Shown here piece after piece: positions 1 through 9,503 of a stretch of DNA of 58,895 nt (position 1 is the first letter of the stretch; each line of letters opens with the position of its first letter). The DNA is from Planctomycetaceae bacterium (GTDB taxonomy: Bacteria; Planctomycetota; Phycisphaerae; Phycisphaerales; UBA1924). The stretch covers positions 1 to 58,895 of the forward strand of contig JAIYDA010000069.1 in assembly GCA_027487735.1 (NCBI GenBank), written 5' to 3'. The notes beneath the pieces were generated by a model that was given only the letters and a program-made list of their open reading frames with translations, was not told where the DNA came from and did no database searches. A program made the position numbers and the translations under genes.

Positions 1-2801
1 ATTTCGGCTTTCTGGCCCACGAGCACGAGCACGGCGCGGTCGAGGGCGAGGGCGCTCTTTGCGGTCTGCGTGAGGGCAGCGGCATCGGCTTGCAGGCTGG
101 CTTGCATGTCCTTCGCGATGGTGTCCCACGGCGCGCCGAAGGTCGCGAGGCTTGCCGCCCGGCTCGTCGTGCCTTGGAGGGTGGCAAAGTCGTCGACGGT
201 GTCGGTGGCGAGGATCTTCTGGGCTTTGCTCAGCTCATCTTGCGAGAGGTCGCCACTTTGGATACGGGCAAGCTCGAAGAAGAGTTCTTTCAGCGCGGGG
301 CCGGTCTTCTCGGTTTGCACCGCCGCGGATGCGGAGAACGTGCCCAGCACGCGCCGGTGCGTGAAGGCGCTGCGGGCTCCGTAGGTGTAGCTGTGCTTCT
401 CGCGCAGGTTCTGGTTGAGGCGGCTGGTGAAGCTGCCGCCAAGGATGACGTTGAGCAGCTGCTGCTTCACGCGGTCTTGGCTTGCGAAGCTCTCGCCCGG
501 GGCCATGAGCAGCACCATCGTCTGCGGCGCGTCTTCGCGATCGACGACGAAGACCTTGGGCGTTGCGCCGGACGTGGCAGTGAGCGCGTCAGCAGGCTTG
601 GCGAAGCTGGGCGGCGCGCTGAAGGCCGGGAGCGGGGGCTTGGGCTGTGTCGATGCAGCGGCTTTGCCCAGCGAGCCAAAGTGGGCGTTCAGCAAGGCCC
701 GGGCCTGCTGCTCGGTCACGTCGCCCGCGAGCACGATGGTCGCGCTGCGGAGGGCTTGCAGGGCCTCGGCGTGCGCGGCCCGCATGTCGGTGAGTGAGAG
801 CGCTGCGACGGTGGATTCGGTGCCGGTTGCGGGCAGGCTCATCGCGTGCCCCTCGCCAAAGAGGGCGCGGAGGGCGACGTTGGTCGCGACGGTGCGGGGC
901 TCGTCGAGGGCTTGCCGCAGGGCCTCAACCCGGAGTTTTTGCACGCGGCTGAAGTCGGCGTCCGCGAGCGCGGGCGAGGCGAGGGCGCGGGAGACGAGCG
1001 AGAAGACCCGGTCGGCGTTGCTCGCGAGCGAGCTGAAATCAATCGTGATGGTCTCGGTGCCCGCGCTGGCGTTCATCGACGCGCCGAGCGTGTCGAGGGC
1101 TTGGGCGAAGGCTTTGCCGTCCAGCGTGCCTTGGGCGTCGCTGATTCCCTCGCTGAGCATGCTTGCCATGAGGGCGGAGCGTCCGCTCTGGTTCAGGGCA
1201 TCGAGCGGCACGCCCGGACCGTGGCTGAGCACGAGCGTTGCTTGCACGAGCGGGATGCCCTGCTTGGGCAGCACCAGGGCCTGCATGCCGTTGCTGAGCG
1301 TGAAGCTGATGGGGGCGGGGGGGCCGAAGGGCTGCTGCGGGCCCGACTCTGGGCGCGTGTCGCGGCCGCTCTCGGCGCGCTCGGGCTCTTCGGGAAGCAC
1401 CGTTTGGATGAGTCGAGCGTCGGGGCGCAGCACGGCGTTGGCCCAGGCCTTGACGCCCGCGGCGGTGGCACCCCTGTAGAGGTTCAGCTCGCGCTGCAAT
1501 CCATCGGGCTGGTTCCAGAAGTAGTTGTAGCTGTTGAGCTTGTCGGCCCGTGCCTCGATGGACTGCAAGCCCGAGACGATCGCGAGTTGCTTCTGCGTGC
1601 GCAGGCGATCGAGCTCGTCGCTCGTGAGGCCCGTGGTGCGGATGCGGGCGATCTCTTCGTCTACCACTTGCTCGATCTTCGCGAGGTCGGCGGTGGGCAG
1701 GGCGAGCACCATGATGCGGAAGACGCTGGACATCGCGCTGTTGTCCTGGCTTGCCTGCACCTCGGCGGCGAGGCCTTCTTGCACCACCAGTCGCTGGTAG
1801 AGGCGGCTTGCCTGACCATCGGTGAGGGCCGCGGCGAGGAGGTGCATCTCGGCGTCGCCCGATTGCAGCTCACCCGGGCTGTGATAGCTGAACATGAGCG
1901 CGGGCAACTGCACGCGATCGAAGCTCGTGCTGCGGAGCGTGCGGTCGAGCGTGGGAGTGGGGGCCTGGGCCTGCGGGGCGATGTTGCCGCGTGGCAGGTC
2001 GCCAAAGAGCTTCTCGATGAGCTGCTTGGTGGGCTCGACGTCAAAGTCGCCGCTCACGACGAGCGTGCAGTTGGCGGGGGCATAGAAGCTGCCGAAGAAG
2101 TCTTTCACGTCCTGCACGGTCGCGGCCTCAAGGTCGCTGTGCGTGCCGATGACGCCGTTGTGGTAGGGGTGGCTTTTGGGATAGAGCAGCTGGAGGCTTG
2201 CCTCGTAGGCCTTCATGTACGGGGCGTTCTCAACGACCTGGCGGCGTTCGTTGCGCACGACCTCGCGCTGCGTGTCGAGCTTTTCCTGGGTCATGGTGAT
2301 TGCCATGTCCTCCAGGCGGTCGGCGTCGAGCCAGAGGAGCGTGGGGAGCAGGTTGCTCGGGCCGCTGGAGAAGTAGTTCGTGCGGTCGAGGCTGGTGCTC
2401 GCGTTGTTCTGCCCGCCCCCGGTCTCCATCAGCACATCGAACTGATTGCCCGGCACGCGCGTGGTGCCCATGAACATGAGGTGCTCAAAGAGGTGCGCAA
2501 ACCCGCTGCGGCCCGGCGGCTCGTTGCGAGCGCCGACGTGGTACCACAGGTTGATGCAGGCCTTGGGAATGCTGCGATCCTGATGCAGGATGACGGTGAG
2601 CCCGTTGGGCAGCTCGTACTTCTCGTGGGGCAGCGTGGCGGCGGGCTGCTGCGCGAGGGCGAGGGTGGAGGCCTGGGCGAGAGCGAGCGAGGCATGCGAT
2701 GCGCACCAGGGCGAGGCAAGGCTCGTGAGCGCGAGGTTGGGTGATGCGAGGCCCGCAAGGGCAGCGAGCGAGAAGGCGAGGCGCGGATTGCGGATGGGCA
2801 T
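1..2801 (-). CDS. M16 family zinc metallopeptidase (pitrilysin/insulinase type), C-terminus cut by window edge
   Basis: Translation of the minus strand gives about 933 residues before the window ends, which is close to the full length of a two-domain M16 peptidase. Residues 1 to about 50 form an Ala/Leu-rich secretion signal. The zinc-binding inverted motif HLFEH (H103, E106, H107) follows in the context SGFAHLFEHLMFMG, as expected for M16 enzymes. The second half repeats the fold (inactive-type domain) and ends in the edge-truncated sequence VLVLVGQKAEI. The family cleaves peptides in the periplasm or cell envelope. The start was chosen as the ATG directly preceding the signal; a TATCTT hexamer sits 6 bases upstream, suggesting a leaderless transcript. 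The neighbour dsbD is on the same strand upstream (76 bases). Substrate cannot be told. Confidence 0.93.
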   Translation of the reverse strand, partial: MPIRNPRLAFSLAALAGLASPNLALTSLASPWCASHASLALAQASTLALAQQPAATLPHEKYELPNGLTVILHQDRSIPKACINLWYHVGARNEPPGRSGFAHLFEHLMFMGTTRVPGNQFDVLMETGGGQNNASTSLDRTNYFSSGPSNLLPTLLWLDADRLEDMAITMTQEKLDTQREVVRNERRQVVENAPYMKAYEASLQLLYPKSHPYHNGVIGTHSDLEAATVQDVKDFFGSFYAPANCTLVVSGDFDVEPTKQLIEKLFGDLPRGNIAPQAQAPTPTLDRTLRSTSFDRVQLPALMFSYHSPGELQSGDAEMHLLAAALTDGQASRLYQRLVVQEGLAAEVQASQDNSAMSSVFRIMVLALPTADLAKIEQVVDEEIARIRTTGLTSDELDRLRTQKQLAIVSGLQSIEARADKLNSYNYFWNQPDGLQRELNLYRGATAAGVKAWANAVLRPDARLIQTVLPEEPERAESGRDTRPESGPQQPFGPPAPISFTLSNGMQALVLPKQGIPLVQATLVLSHGPGVPLDALNQSGRSALMASMLSEGISDAQGTLDGKAFAQALDTLGASMNASAGTETITIDFSSLASNADRVFSLVSRALASPALADADFSRVQKLRVEALRQALDEPRTVATNVALRALFGEGHAMSLPATGTESTVAALSLTDMRAAHAEALQALRSATIVLAGDVTEQQARALLNAHFGSLGKAAASTQPKPPLPAFSAPPSFAKPADALTATSGATPKVFVVDREDAPQTMVLLMAPGESFASQDRVKQQLLNVILGGSFTSRLNQNLREKHSYTYGARSAFTHRRVLGTFSASAAVQTEKTGPALKELFFELARIQSGDLSQDELSKAQKILATDTVDDFATLQGTTSRAASLATFGAPWDTIAKDMQASLQADAAALTQTAKSALALDRAVLVLVGQKAE

Positions 2802-2807
2802 GGGGGA

Positions 2808-2813
2808 AAGATA
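2808..2813 (-). promoter_or_regulatory. Putative -10 element (TATCTT) of the M16 peptidase gene
   Basis: TATCTT fits TANNNT and ends 6 bases before the ATG, so transcription would begin at or near the start codon. No clear -35 box was seen. The same arrangement recurs at many genes in this window. Confidence 0.45.
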
Positions 2814-2877
2814 GAGGGGCGACGTTGCATGCGTCGCCTCTTTCCTTCCGCGTATCTCGTGCACTCAGCAAGTGCGA

Positions 2878-4860
2878 TCACGGCCTTTGCGGCGCCGCTT
2901 GGCTCAGCTTTGCCTGGCTCTGCATCGCCTCCAGCACGTTGGCAGACGTGTACGCGTTGCTTAGCCACGGCGCCTTCATGCCCGGACGCTCGATCACGAG
3001 CAGCGGAATGCCGGTTTGCCCATAGCTGCGGAGCAGTTCCCAGCCAGGCGCATCGGTGGATGTGAGATCAACCTCGATGGGCACCACGTTCGGAGCCGTG
3101 AGGGCTTCGATGACATCGTCGGTGTTGAGTGCGGTGGCCTTGAGAGTCTTGCAGTTGAGGCACCAGTCGGCGGTAAAGTCGAGCACGATGGTCTTGCCCT
3201 CTTTGCGTGCCTGCGCCAGCAGCGTGGGCTCAAAGTCTTTCCAGATTTGGGCGCGGAAGGCTGCGTCGGTCTGGGCACGGGCCCACATCACGCTGGAGCC
3301 CACGAGCAACAAGGCGACGAGCGAGAAGATCGCCCGCCGCGGCGCGCTCTTCGTAATGCCAAACGTGCGGAATGCCAGCCAGCCGCTCGCGCACAGCACG
3401 ATGAGCGCGATCATCCACCAGTGCAGCACCTCCGACAGATAGGGCATGCTCTTGGTGAGGCTGCTGAGGCCCGTGGCGAGGAAGAAGATGCTGACGGCGA
3501 CCATCAGCAGGCCCATCACCTGCTTCAGCAGCTCGCTCGCGGGGCCTGTGCGGGGCAGCCACGCCACGAGCTTGGGGGCGATGCTCAGGATGGCGTAGGG
3601 CAGGGCCATGCCCACGCCGATGGCGCCGAAGGTGGCGATCGTCACGCCAAACGAGCGGCCCAGGGCCCAGCTCATCGCGGTGCCCATGAAGGGTGCAACG
3701 CAGGGGAGTGCGAGCACAGCCGTCAGCACGCCAAAGCCGAAGGAGCCGCCCACGCTGTCGTGCTTGGGGTTGAGGGTGTAGACCCAGTTGGGCAGCCCAA
3801 CGTCAAACACGCCCAGCATGCCCAGGCCCATGCAGAAGATGAACACGCCCACGCCCAGCGCAAACCACCAGAGCGAAAAGAGCTGGCTGCCCGCGACAAA
3901 GCGATTGGAGTACCCGAGCACACCTCCCACCAAAAGCCAGAACGACACCACGCCCAGCGACATGATGAGCCCGAGCAGGATGCGCCGCTGAGCCGTGCCC
4001 GCGCTCTTCTGCAGGCCGATGATCTTGATGGGAATGACAGGCAGCACGCAGGGCATGAGGTTCAGCAAAAACCCGCCCACCGCTGCGATGAGCAGCACGA
4101 TCGCAAAGCCAAACCCCGCGGTGTTGATCCGCAGGTTGAGGCCAAAGTCGTTGATCACGAGCACCGAGCCCGAGGCCTTGCGGCCCGGGGTGTTGTCGCC
4201 CGTTTCTCCCGCGTTGAGGCGCGCGAAGGCCGAGGCATCGAACGTGGCGAAGATGTCGCTGGGGGTGCGCTGGGCGGCACCCCCAATCTTCAGTGGGATG
4301 GTGAAGGTCTCGGTCTCGGGGCGCTCGCAGGAGCGATCGTCGCAGGCTTGGTAGCCCACGCTCACGGTGAGGGTAATCTCGCCCGGGCTGGCAACGTTGT
4401 CTTCCACCAGCAGCGGCACGAACGCGACGGCGCCATCTTTGAAGACGCCAAAGGGCTCGGGCTTGCCAGAGAGCACAAGGTCGATGTTGACCGTCTCCGA
4501 CGCGGGCCACTGCACCTTGCCGACGCGCACGCCCTTGCCCTCGACGGTGATGCTGGTGGGATATGCCGGAAACTCGCCCCAGCTCGGAGGAATCACGGGG
4601 TCGTTCGTGTTGATCTTCCAGCCGTGCGCGATGTCAAACTCGACGGCGAGCACCGCGTTGTCGCCCGGGGCGAGGGTGGTTGCGTCGGACACGACGCGCA
4701 CGGTGACCTTCGGCGCGTCGGCTGCGCCCGGGGCCTTGAGCGCAAACTCATCGCTTAGGCCCTTGCCTGCGGACTGCGCGAGTGCGGGGGCTTGCCACCC
4801 GGGTAGGGCGACCAGGCACGCAAGGAGCAGGGCCGCAAGCCAGCGGAACGTGCGTGGCAT
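2878..4860 (-). CDS. dsbD: Thiol:disulfide interchange protein DsbD-like, with C-terminal thioredoxin domain
   Basis: A 660-residue protein. Residues 1-29 are a signal peptide (LLLACLVALPGW, then ALAQS). Residues about 30-195 form an N-terminal DsbC/DsbD-alpha-like beta domain containing the pair CDDRSC. Residues about 250-530 are a multi-span membrane domain with the redox cysteines in LMPCVLP and LALPCVAP. The C-terminal thioredoxin domain carries WCLNC at 566-570. The family passes electrons from cytoplasmic thioredoxin across the inner membrane to periplasmic thiol proteins. The open frame extends far upstream, but the ATG at 4860 is followed immediately by the signal peptide and has AGGAG about 12 bases ahead. 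It is divergent from fliM and followed by the M16 peptidase on the same strand. Confidence 0.93.
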   Translation of the reverse strand: MPRTFRWLAALLLACLVALPGWQAPALAQSAGKGLSDEFALKAPGAADAPKVTVRVVSDATTLAPGDNAVLAVEFDIAHGWKINTNDPVIPPSWGEFPAYPTSITVEGKGVRVGKVQWPASETVNIDLVLSGKPEPFGVFKDGAVAFVPLLVEDNVASPGEITLTVSVGYQACDDRSCERPETETFTIPLKIGGAAQRTPSDIFATFDASAFARLNAGETGDNTPGRKASGSVLVINDFGLNLRINTAGFGFAIVLLIAAVGGFLLNLMPCVLPVIPIKIIGLQKSAGTAQRRILLGLIMSLGVVSFWLLVGGVLGYSNRFVAGSQLFSLWWFALGVGVFIFCMGLGMLGVFDVGLPNWVYTLNPKHDSVGGSFGFGVLTAVLALPCVAPFMGTAMSWALGRSFGVTIATFGAIGVGMALPYAILSIAPKLVAWLPRTGPASELLKQVMGLLMVAVSIFFLATGLSSLTKSMPYLSEVLHWWMIALIVLCASGWLAFRTFGITKSAPRRAIFSLVALLLVGSSVMWARAQTDAAFRAQIWKDFEPTLLAQARKEGKTIVLDFTADWCLNCKTLKATALNTDDVIEALTAPNVVPIEVDLTSTDAPGWELLRSYGQTGIPLLVIERPGMKAPWLSNAYTSANVLEAMQSQAKLSQAAPQRP

Positions 4861-5143
4861 CGCGTGGGCGGGCTCCTGGTTGGGGTGCGAGCTGCGGAGC
4901 AGGGTTGGTCGGGCGTGCAAGGTGGGCATGGAGCTGGACTTTCGATCCCGGGCGAGCAAAACGGATACGCAGGAGTCTACGAACGCCGGGTGCTTGGGTG
5001 AATATGGGGGCTTGCAGGCACAGGTGCTTGGCTGGTCTACGCCCGAGGGCAGGGGTGCGTTCGGGGTTGGCAGCCTTGCCAGTTGAGAAACCGCGATGGG
5101 TGCAGGCAAAGAGGCAGCGTGTCCGATAGAAGAAGCCAAAGGC

Positions 5144-6163
5144 ATGAGCGACCTACTCGACCAAGGAGCAATCGACGCATTGCTGGCGCAAGCGGCGGCT
5201 TCGCCTGCGGGTGAGGGTCCGCGCGGGCCCGAGCTCATCTTTAGTCGCAAGCAGCGCGACCCGGAGACGACCGAAATCCGGGTGTATGACTTCAAGCGCC
5301 CCGAGCGCGTGAGCAAAGACCAGATGCGGGCCCTGCAGACGCTGCACGAGGGCTTTGCGCGCAACTTTGGTGCGAGCCTGAGCGGCTTTCTGCGCACCAT
5401 CGTCGAGGTCAAGGTCGCCACGTGCGAGCAGATGACCTACAGCGAGTTTACCAGCGGCTTGCCCAACCCCACGAGCTTCAACCTCGTGGGTGCGGAGGGG
5501 CTCGAGGGGCAGATGTGCCTGGAGGTCAGCCCGCTCATCATCTATCCGATCATCGATCGCTTGCTCGGGGGCAGCAGCCAGGAGCTGTTCATCCCGCAGC
5601 GCCCGATGACGCAGATCGAGACCAGGCTCATCAACAGCGTGACAAGCCGGGGGCTAGTTGCGCTGACTGAGGCGTGGGTCACGATGAAGCAGCTGACCTT
5701 CCGCATCAACAGCACCGAGAGCAACCCGCAGCTGGTGCAGATCGTGCCTCCCAACGAGGTGGTCGTGGTGATCGCGTTCGAGCTGAAGCTGGGCAACCGC
5801 GCGGGCACGATGAACCTGTGCATCCCCTTCAACGTCATCGAGCCCTTCATGGACCAGCTCAGCAGCCAGAACTGGTTTACGTCTGCCAAGAACACGCGCA
5901 GCAAAGAGACCGAGGCCCTCATCAAGAAGAACCTGCAGCGGGCACCGATGCAGGTCACGGGCTTGCTTGCGGAGACGACCATGACCGTGGGCGAGCTGCT
6001 CACGCTCACGCCCGGAGACATCGTGGTGACCGAGAAGCGGGCGAGCACGCCCGTGCTGGTCAGCGTCGAGGGCGAGAAGAAGTACTTCGCGCAGATCGGT
6101 CAATATCGCGGCAACCGCGCGCTGCGCGTGCTGCGCGAGGTGACGGAGACGGATCGTGTCTGA
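5144..6163 (+). CDS. fliM: Flagellar motor switch protein FliM
   Basis: A 339-residue protein of the usual FliM length. The N-terminus holds a variant of the CheY-binding peptide (LLDQGAIDALL, residues 4-14), where the usual glutamate before I-D-A-L-L is alanine. The middle CheC-like domain (about 45-230) and the C-terminal SpoA/FliN-like domain (about 255-335, with VGELLTLTPGDIV and the closing GQYRGNRALRV) follow. FliM forms the cytoplasmic C-ring that sets rotation direction. The start at 5144 rather than the longer frame from 5096 places the CheY-binding peptide at the extreme N-terminus as in known FliM. No other flagellar gene is in the window, so the gene stands apart from a flagellar cluster. 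Confidence 0.95.
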   Translation: MSDLLDQGAIDALLAQAAASPAGEGPRGPELIFSRKQRDPETTEIRVYDFKRPERVSKDQMRALQTLHEGFARNFGASLSGFLRTIVEVKVATCEQMTYSEFTSGLPNPTSFNLVGAEGLEGQMCLEVSPLIIYPIIDRLLGGSSQELFIPQRPMTQIETRLINSVTSRGLVALTEAWVTMKQLTFRINSTESNPQLVQIVPPNEVVVVIAFELKLGNRAGTMNLCIPFNVIEPFMDQLSSQNWFTSAKNTRSKETEALIKKNLQRAPMQVTGLLAETTMTVGELLTLTPGDIVVTEKRASTPVLVSVEGEKKYFAQIGQYRGNRALRVLREVTETDRV

Positions 6164-6238
6164 GGATTACCCTGGGCACGCAGGCAGCACGCGCAGCAAC
6201 ATCGACAAAGGCCCGGGCAACAACAAGTAAGGCGTTGC

Positions 6239-6244
6239 TATACT
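6239..6244 (+). promoter_or_regulatory. Putative -10 element (TATACT) of the TetR gene
   Basis: TATACT in the context GCTATACTT lies 6 bases before the ATG at 6251, implying a leaderless transcript. The same GCTATACTT string precedes tRNA-Pro at 38711-38719, which supports it being a real promoter word. Confidence 0.55.
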
Positions 6245-6250
6245 TCGCTC

Positions 6251-6850
6251 ATGGCCCGTCTTCGTGCACCGCAACGCCGCGAGCAACTGCTTGATGTTGC
6301 TTCGGAACTCTTCGCGAAGCAGGGCTACGCGCGTGCGACGACGGCTGAGCTCGCGAAGGCCGCGGGCGTGACCGAGCCCATCATCTATCGCCACTTTGAG
6401 AGCAAGCGCGACCTGTTCGTGGCCCTTGTGGAGCGCACGGCAGAGCAGACGCGCGAGCACTGGCAGCGGCGCATCCGCGACAGCAAAGACCCCGCGACGC
6501 GTCTGCGCCGCCTGGTGGGCGAGAACCCGATGGTGAGCGATGCCCTGCGCACGAACTATCGCGTGTTCTTGCAGGCGATTACGGAGACGCAGGACGCGAA
6601 GATTCGCAAAGCCGTGCACGCACACCTGGAGGAGCTGCACGCGTTCTTGCAAGCCGAGGTCGAGGCGGCGCAGGAGGAGCGGCGCGTGCTGAGGTTGTTT
6701 AGCGCCGAGACCATCGCGTGGATTCTCGTGCACCTGGGCCTGGGCTATGGCGTGATGGACGCACTGAAGTTCCCCAACAAGCCCGGGCATGGCGACCGCG
6801 TGCAAGAGCTCATCGAGCGCATGCTGGTGGGGCACCGGGGCGAAGAGTAA
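6251..6850 (+). CDS. TetR/AcrR family transcriptional regulator
   Basis: A 199-residue protein. Residues about 8-55 match the TetR helix-turn-helix (ELFAKQGYARATTAELAKAAGVTEPIIYRHFESK), including the typical Y-R-H-F-x-S-K end of the recognition region. The remaining three quarters are helical and form the ligand-binding and dimer domain. Such proteins usually repress adjacent or own genes until a small ligand binds. Neither the tail-to-tail recJ downstream nor fliM upstream is an obvious target, so the ligand and regulon are unknown. The start ATG follows a TATACT element by 6 bases. Confidence 0.93.
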   Translation: MARLRAPQRREQLLDVASELFAKQGYARATTAELAKAAGVTEPIIYRHFESKRDLFVALVERTAEQTREHWQRRIRDSKDPATRLRRLVGENPMVSDALRTNYRVFLQAITETQDAKIRKAVHAHLEELHAFLQAEVEAAQEERRVLRLFSAETIAWILVHLGLGYGVMDALKFPNKPGHGDRVQELIERMLVGHRGEE

Positions 6851-6896
6851 TGCTCATCTGAAGCGTGCCCGCGAGCAGCGAGCCCAGCACAGCCCG

Positions 6897-8789
6897 TCAA
6901 CTCACGGCGAGGTCAAGCACCTCAAGCTCTGCCCGCGTGCTGCCCTGAAAGGTGTTGAGCTTCGGGCGGGCGAGCACGTCCACGCGCTGCCCCATTCGCA
7001 GCTTGGGCACGAGCTCGCCCTTGCCCCACGCGATGCTCCGCAGCGTGGCCCCGCGTCCTGGTGCGTGCGCCCCATCGCCCTCGTCCAGCAGCATCGCCAT
7101 GTGCTTGTTCGTCTTGCCCAGGTGCTCGGGGCGGCTCGCGATGCGTAGCCCCCGCAGCAGCAGCACGATGCCCGGGTTGTCGCGCCCGAAGGGGCGAAGC
7201 TGGTCGAGGGCGCGGACCTCCTGCACGCTCAGGTCGTGCAGCACCGCCTCGCAGTCATACTGCTTTCGCGCCACAAGCGAGCCCGCGGGCAGCATCTGGT
7301 TCACCACCTCGACAAACTGCCCCGCAAAGCCCGCAAACTGCTCGCTCGTGCACTGCATCCCCGCTGCCATGTCGTGACCGCCAAACTTGCCAAGATGGCT
7401 CGCGCACCGCGCGAGCGCGGCGTGCAGGCTCACGCCATCCACGCTGCGGCCCGAGCCGTGGCACAGCCCGTCATGCTCAGCGAGCAGCACCGCCGGGCGG
7501 TGATACTTCTCCACAAGCCTCGAGCAGACGATGCCCACGACCCCCGCGTGCCACCCCTCGTGCCGCAGCACGATCGCCCGGCGAGCGTCGGTCGTCATGC
7601 CCTCGCGCTCCGCGAGCTCGCACGCTTGCTCAAAGATTGCAAGCTCGGTGCGTTTGCGGTGCTGGTTCTGCTGGCTCAGCTGCAGCGCAAGCTCCGCGGC
7701 GCGGTCGCCCGCTGCGGTCGTGAGCAGCTCCACAGCCTCGCGCGCGTGCCCCATGCGTCCGCAGGCATTCAGCCTCGGCGCGAGCTGAAAGCCCACCTGC
7801 TCTTCGTCCACGCTCTGGTCGTCCAGCCCGCTCGCAGCAATGAGCGCCCGCAGCCCCTCGATGCGACTGGACCGCAGCCGCCGCAAGCCAAACCGCGCGA
7901 TGACGCGATTCTCGCCCACCAGCGGCACCACGTCGGCAATCACGCCCAGGCTGCACAGGCCCAGCAAGTCGAGCAGCAGCTCGCGCTGCCCCTCGGGCAG
8001 CCTGGGCCCGCCATTCGCGAGCGCGAGGATGCGCCACGCGAGCTTGAAGGCCACGCCCGCCCCGCAGAGGTCTTGAAATGGATAGTCGCACCCGGGCAAA
8101 CGTGGATGCACGAGCGCAAACGCCTCGGGCAGCAGCGCGTCGCCCGCGCTGGCATGCGCAAAGTTGTGATGATCGGTGATGATGAGCTCGACCCCGCGCT
8201 GCTTCGCCACCAGCGCAGGCTCCAGAGCCGTGATGCCGCAATCCACCGACACGATCACCTTCGCCCCCGCGTCGCACAGCTCGCCCATCGCGCCGCTGGA
8301 GAGGCCGTAGCCCTCCTCCAGGCGATGGGGCACGTAGGTCCGCACGTCGGTCGCGTGCGACACCGCCCGCAGCGTGTGATACAGGATCGCCGATGCGCTC
8401 ACGCCATCGACGTCGTAGTCGCCATAGATGAAGATCCGCTCGCCCTGCCGCGCCGCATGCAGCAGGCGCTGTGCCGCGTCGTCCAGGTTCGAGAGCAGGC
8501 TGGGGTTGTGCAGGTGCAGCAGCGAGGGCGCGAGAAACGCCTGCACCTGCGCCTCGGGCATGCCTAGCGAGCCCGCCATGCCGCGCGCCCGCAGCACGCG
8601 CTGCAGCAGGGGTAGGGCCATGCCGCCAGAGCTTGCGTTGCTGCGTGGCAGCCACCAGGCGTCCAGCCCGCGCACGGCTTCTTCGCGCGAGCCTTCACGC
8701 TGCGCAGCCTCTGCGAGCGAGCCCGCGTGCGGTGCGTCGTCGGTGCTTGCGCACGCCGCGATGGGGCCTTCTGCGTCCTGCACGCCCAA
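6897..8789 (-). CDS. recJ: Single-stranded-DNA-specific exonuclease RecJ
   Basis: Carries the DHH-family motifs in order: IYGDYDVDGVSAS (motif I), VSVDCGI, ITDHHN (the DHH motif) and CGAGVAFKLAW, then a DHHA1 domain ending GKFGGHDMAAGM, and a C-terminal OB-type region (PKLRMGQRVDVLARPKLN). RecJ degrades single-stranded DNA 5' to 3' in recombination and mismatch repair. The start is uncertain because there is no suitable ATG. TTG at 8789 has GGAGG 8 bases upstream and gives 630 residues. GTG at 8675 gives 592 residues, closer to the family length, starting just before the conserved WWLPR. ATG at 8621 would delete that motif. The gene is divergent from the adenosyltransferase. Confidence 0.93.
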   Translation of the reverse strand: MGVQDAEGPIAACASTDDAPHAGSLAEAAQREGSREEAVRGLDAWWLPRSNASSGGMALPLLQRVLRARGMAGSLGMPEAQVQAFLAPSLLHLHNPSLLSNLDDAAQRLLHAARQGERIFIYGDYDVDGVSASAILYHTLRAVSHATDVRTYVPHRLEEGYGLSSGAMGELCDAGAKVIVSVDCGITALEPALVAKQRGVELIITDHHNFAHASAGDALLPEAFALVHPRLPGCDYPFQDLCGAGVAFKLAWRILALANGGPRLPEGQRELLLDLLGLCSLGVIADVVPLVGENRVIARFGLRRLRSSRIEGLRALIAASGLDDQSVDEEQVGFQLAPRLNACGRMGHAREAVELLTTAAGDRAAELALQLSQQNQHRKRTELAIFEQACELAEREGMTTDARRAIVLRHEGWHAGVVGIVCSRLVEKYHRPAVLLAEHDGLCHGSGRSVDGVSLHAALARCASHLGKFGGHDMAAGMQCTSEQFAGFAGQFVEVVNQMLPAGSLVARKQYDCEAVLHDLSVQEVRALDQLRPFGRDNPGIVLLLRGLRIASRPEHLGKTNKHMAMLLDEGDGAHAPGRGATLRSIAWGKGELVPKLRMGQRVDVLARPKLNTFQGSTRAELEVLDLAVS

Positions 8790-8876
8790 AGTTGCTGCCT
8801 CCGTGCTGCCAACAGCGATCTTGACGAATCCGCACGATCGCCCATCCGGCCCGATCGCACGTGCGAACGATACGCC

Positions 8877-9476
8877 ATGGTCCGACTCACCAAGATCTAT
8901 ACGAAGACAGGCGACAACGGCACAACAGGCCTGGCAACTGGCGAGCGCGTGCCCAAGCACGACCTCCGCGTCGAGGCTTACGGCACCGTCGACGAGGCGA
9001 ATGCCGCGATCGGCGTCGCTGTGCTTGCCTGCGGCGAGCGCACGCAGCTGCACGAAGAGCTCCGCGCGGTGCTCGTGCCCATCCAGCACGACCTGTTCGA
9101 CGTCGGTGCCGATCTCGCCACGCCCTTTGCCGCCAACGAGGCCCCGGGCACCAAGCTCCGCATCATCCAAAGCCAAGTCGATCGCCTGGAACGAACGATC
9201 GATCACTTCAACGAGAGCCTCGCCCCGCTCACGAGCTTTGTGCTGCCTGGCGGCACGCCTCTCTCGGCCCATCTGCACGTTGCCCGCACCGTGGTGCGCC
9301 GCGCCGAACGCATCGCCTGCGCCCTGCTCGATAGCCGCCCGACGGAGGTCTCTCCCTTGGCGATGGTCTATCTCAATCGCCTGAGCGACCTGCTGTTTGT
9401 GCTCGGGCGCGTTGCGAATGACCACGGCAAGCACGACGTGCTCTGGAAGCCAGGCTCGACGCGGCAGGCGACGTAA
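8877..9476 (+). CDS. Cob(I)yrinic acid a,c-diamide adenosyltransferase, PduO type
   Basis: A 199-residue protein. The N-terminus KIYTKTGDNGTTGLATGERV is the ATP-binding signature of PduO/MMAB-type cobalamin adenosyltransferases. The helical-bundle signature near residues 120-150 (FVLPGGTPLSAHLHVARTVVRRAER) and the late segment YLNRLSDLLFVLGR complete the family. The enzyme transfers the adenosyl group of ATP to reduced cobalamin, making coenzyme B12 in the cytoplasm. ATG at 8877 was chosen because the family motif begins at residue 4. No B12-dependent enzyme or B12 riboswitch is visible nearby. Confidence 0.95.
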   Translation: MVRLTKIYTKTGDNGTTGLATGERVPKHDLRVEAYGTVDEANAAIGVAVLACGERTQLHEELRAVLVPIQHDLFDVGADLATPFAANEAPGTKLRIIQSQVDRLERTIDHFNESLAPLTSFVLPGGTPLSAHLHVARTVVRRAERIACALLDSRPTEVSPLAMVYLNRLSDLLFVLGRVANDHGKHDVLWKPGSTRQAT

Positions 9477-9503
9477 GCGCACTCTTGAGACGAAAGAGCC
9501 TGC

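Noticed and set aside
846-2744. A 632-codon plus-strand open frame opposite the M16 peptidase
   Set aside because: The minus-strand translation has the HxxEH motif and full M16 homology. The plus frame is Gly/Val/Glu/His-rich without motifs.
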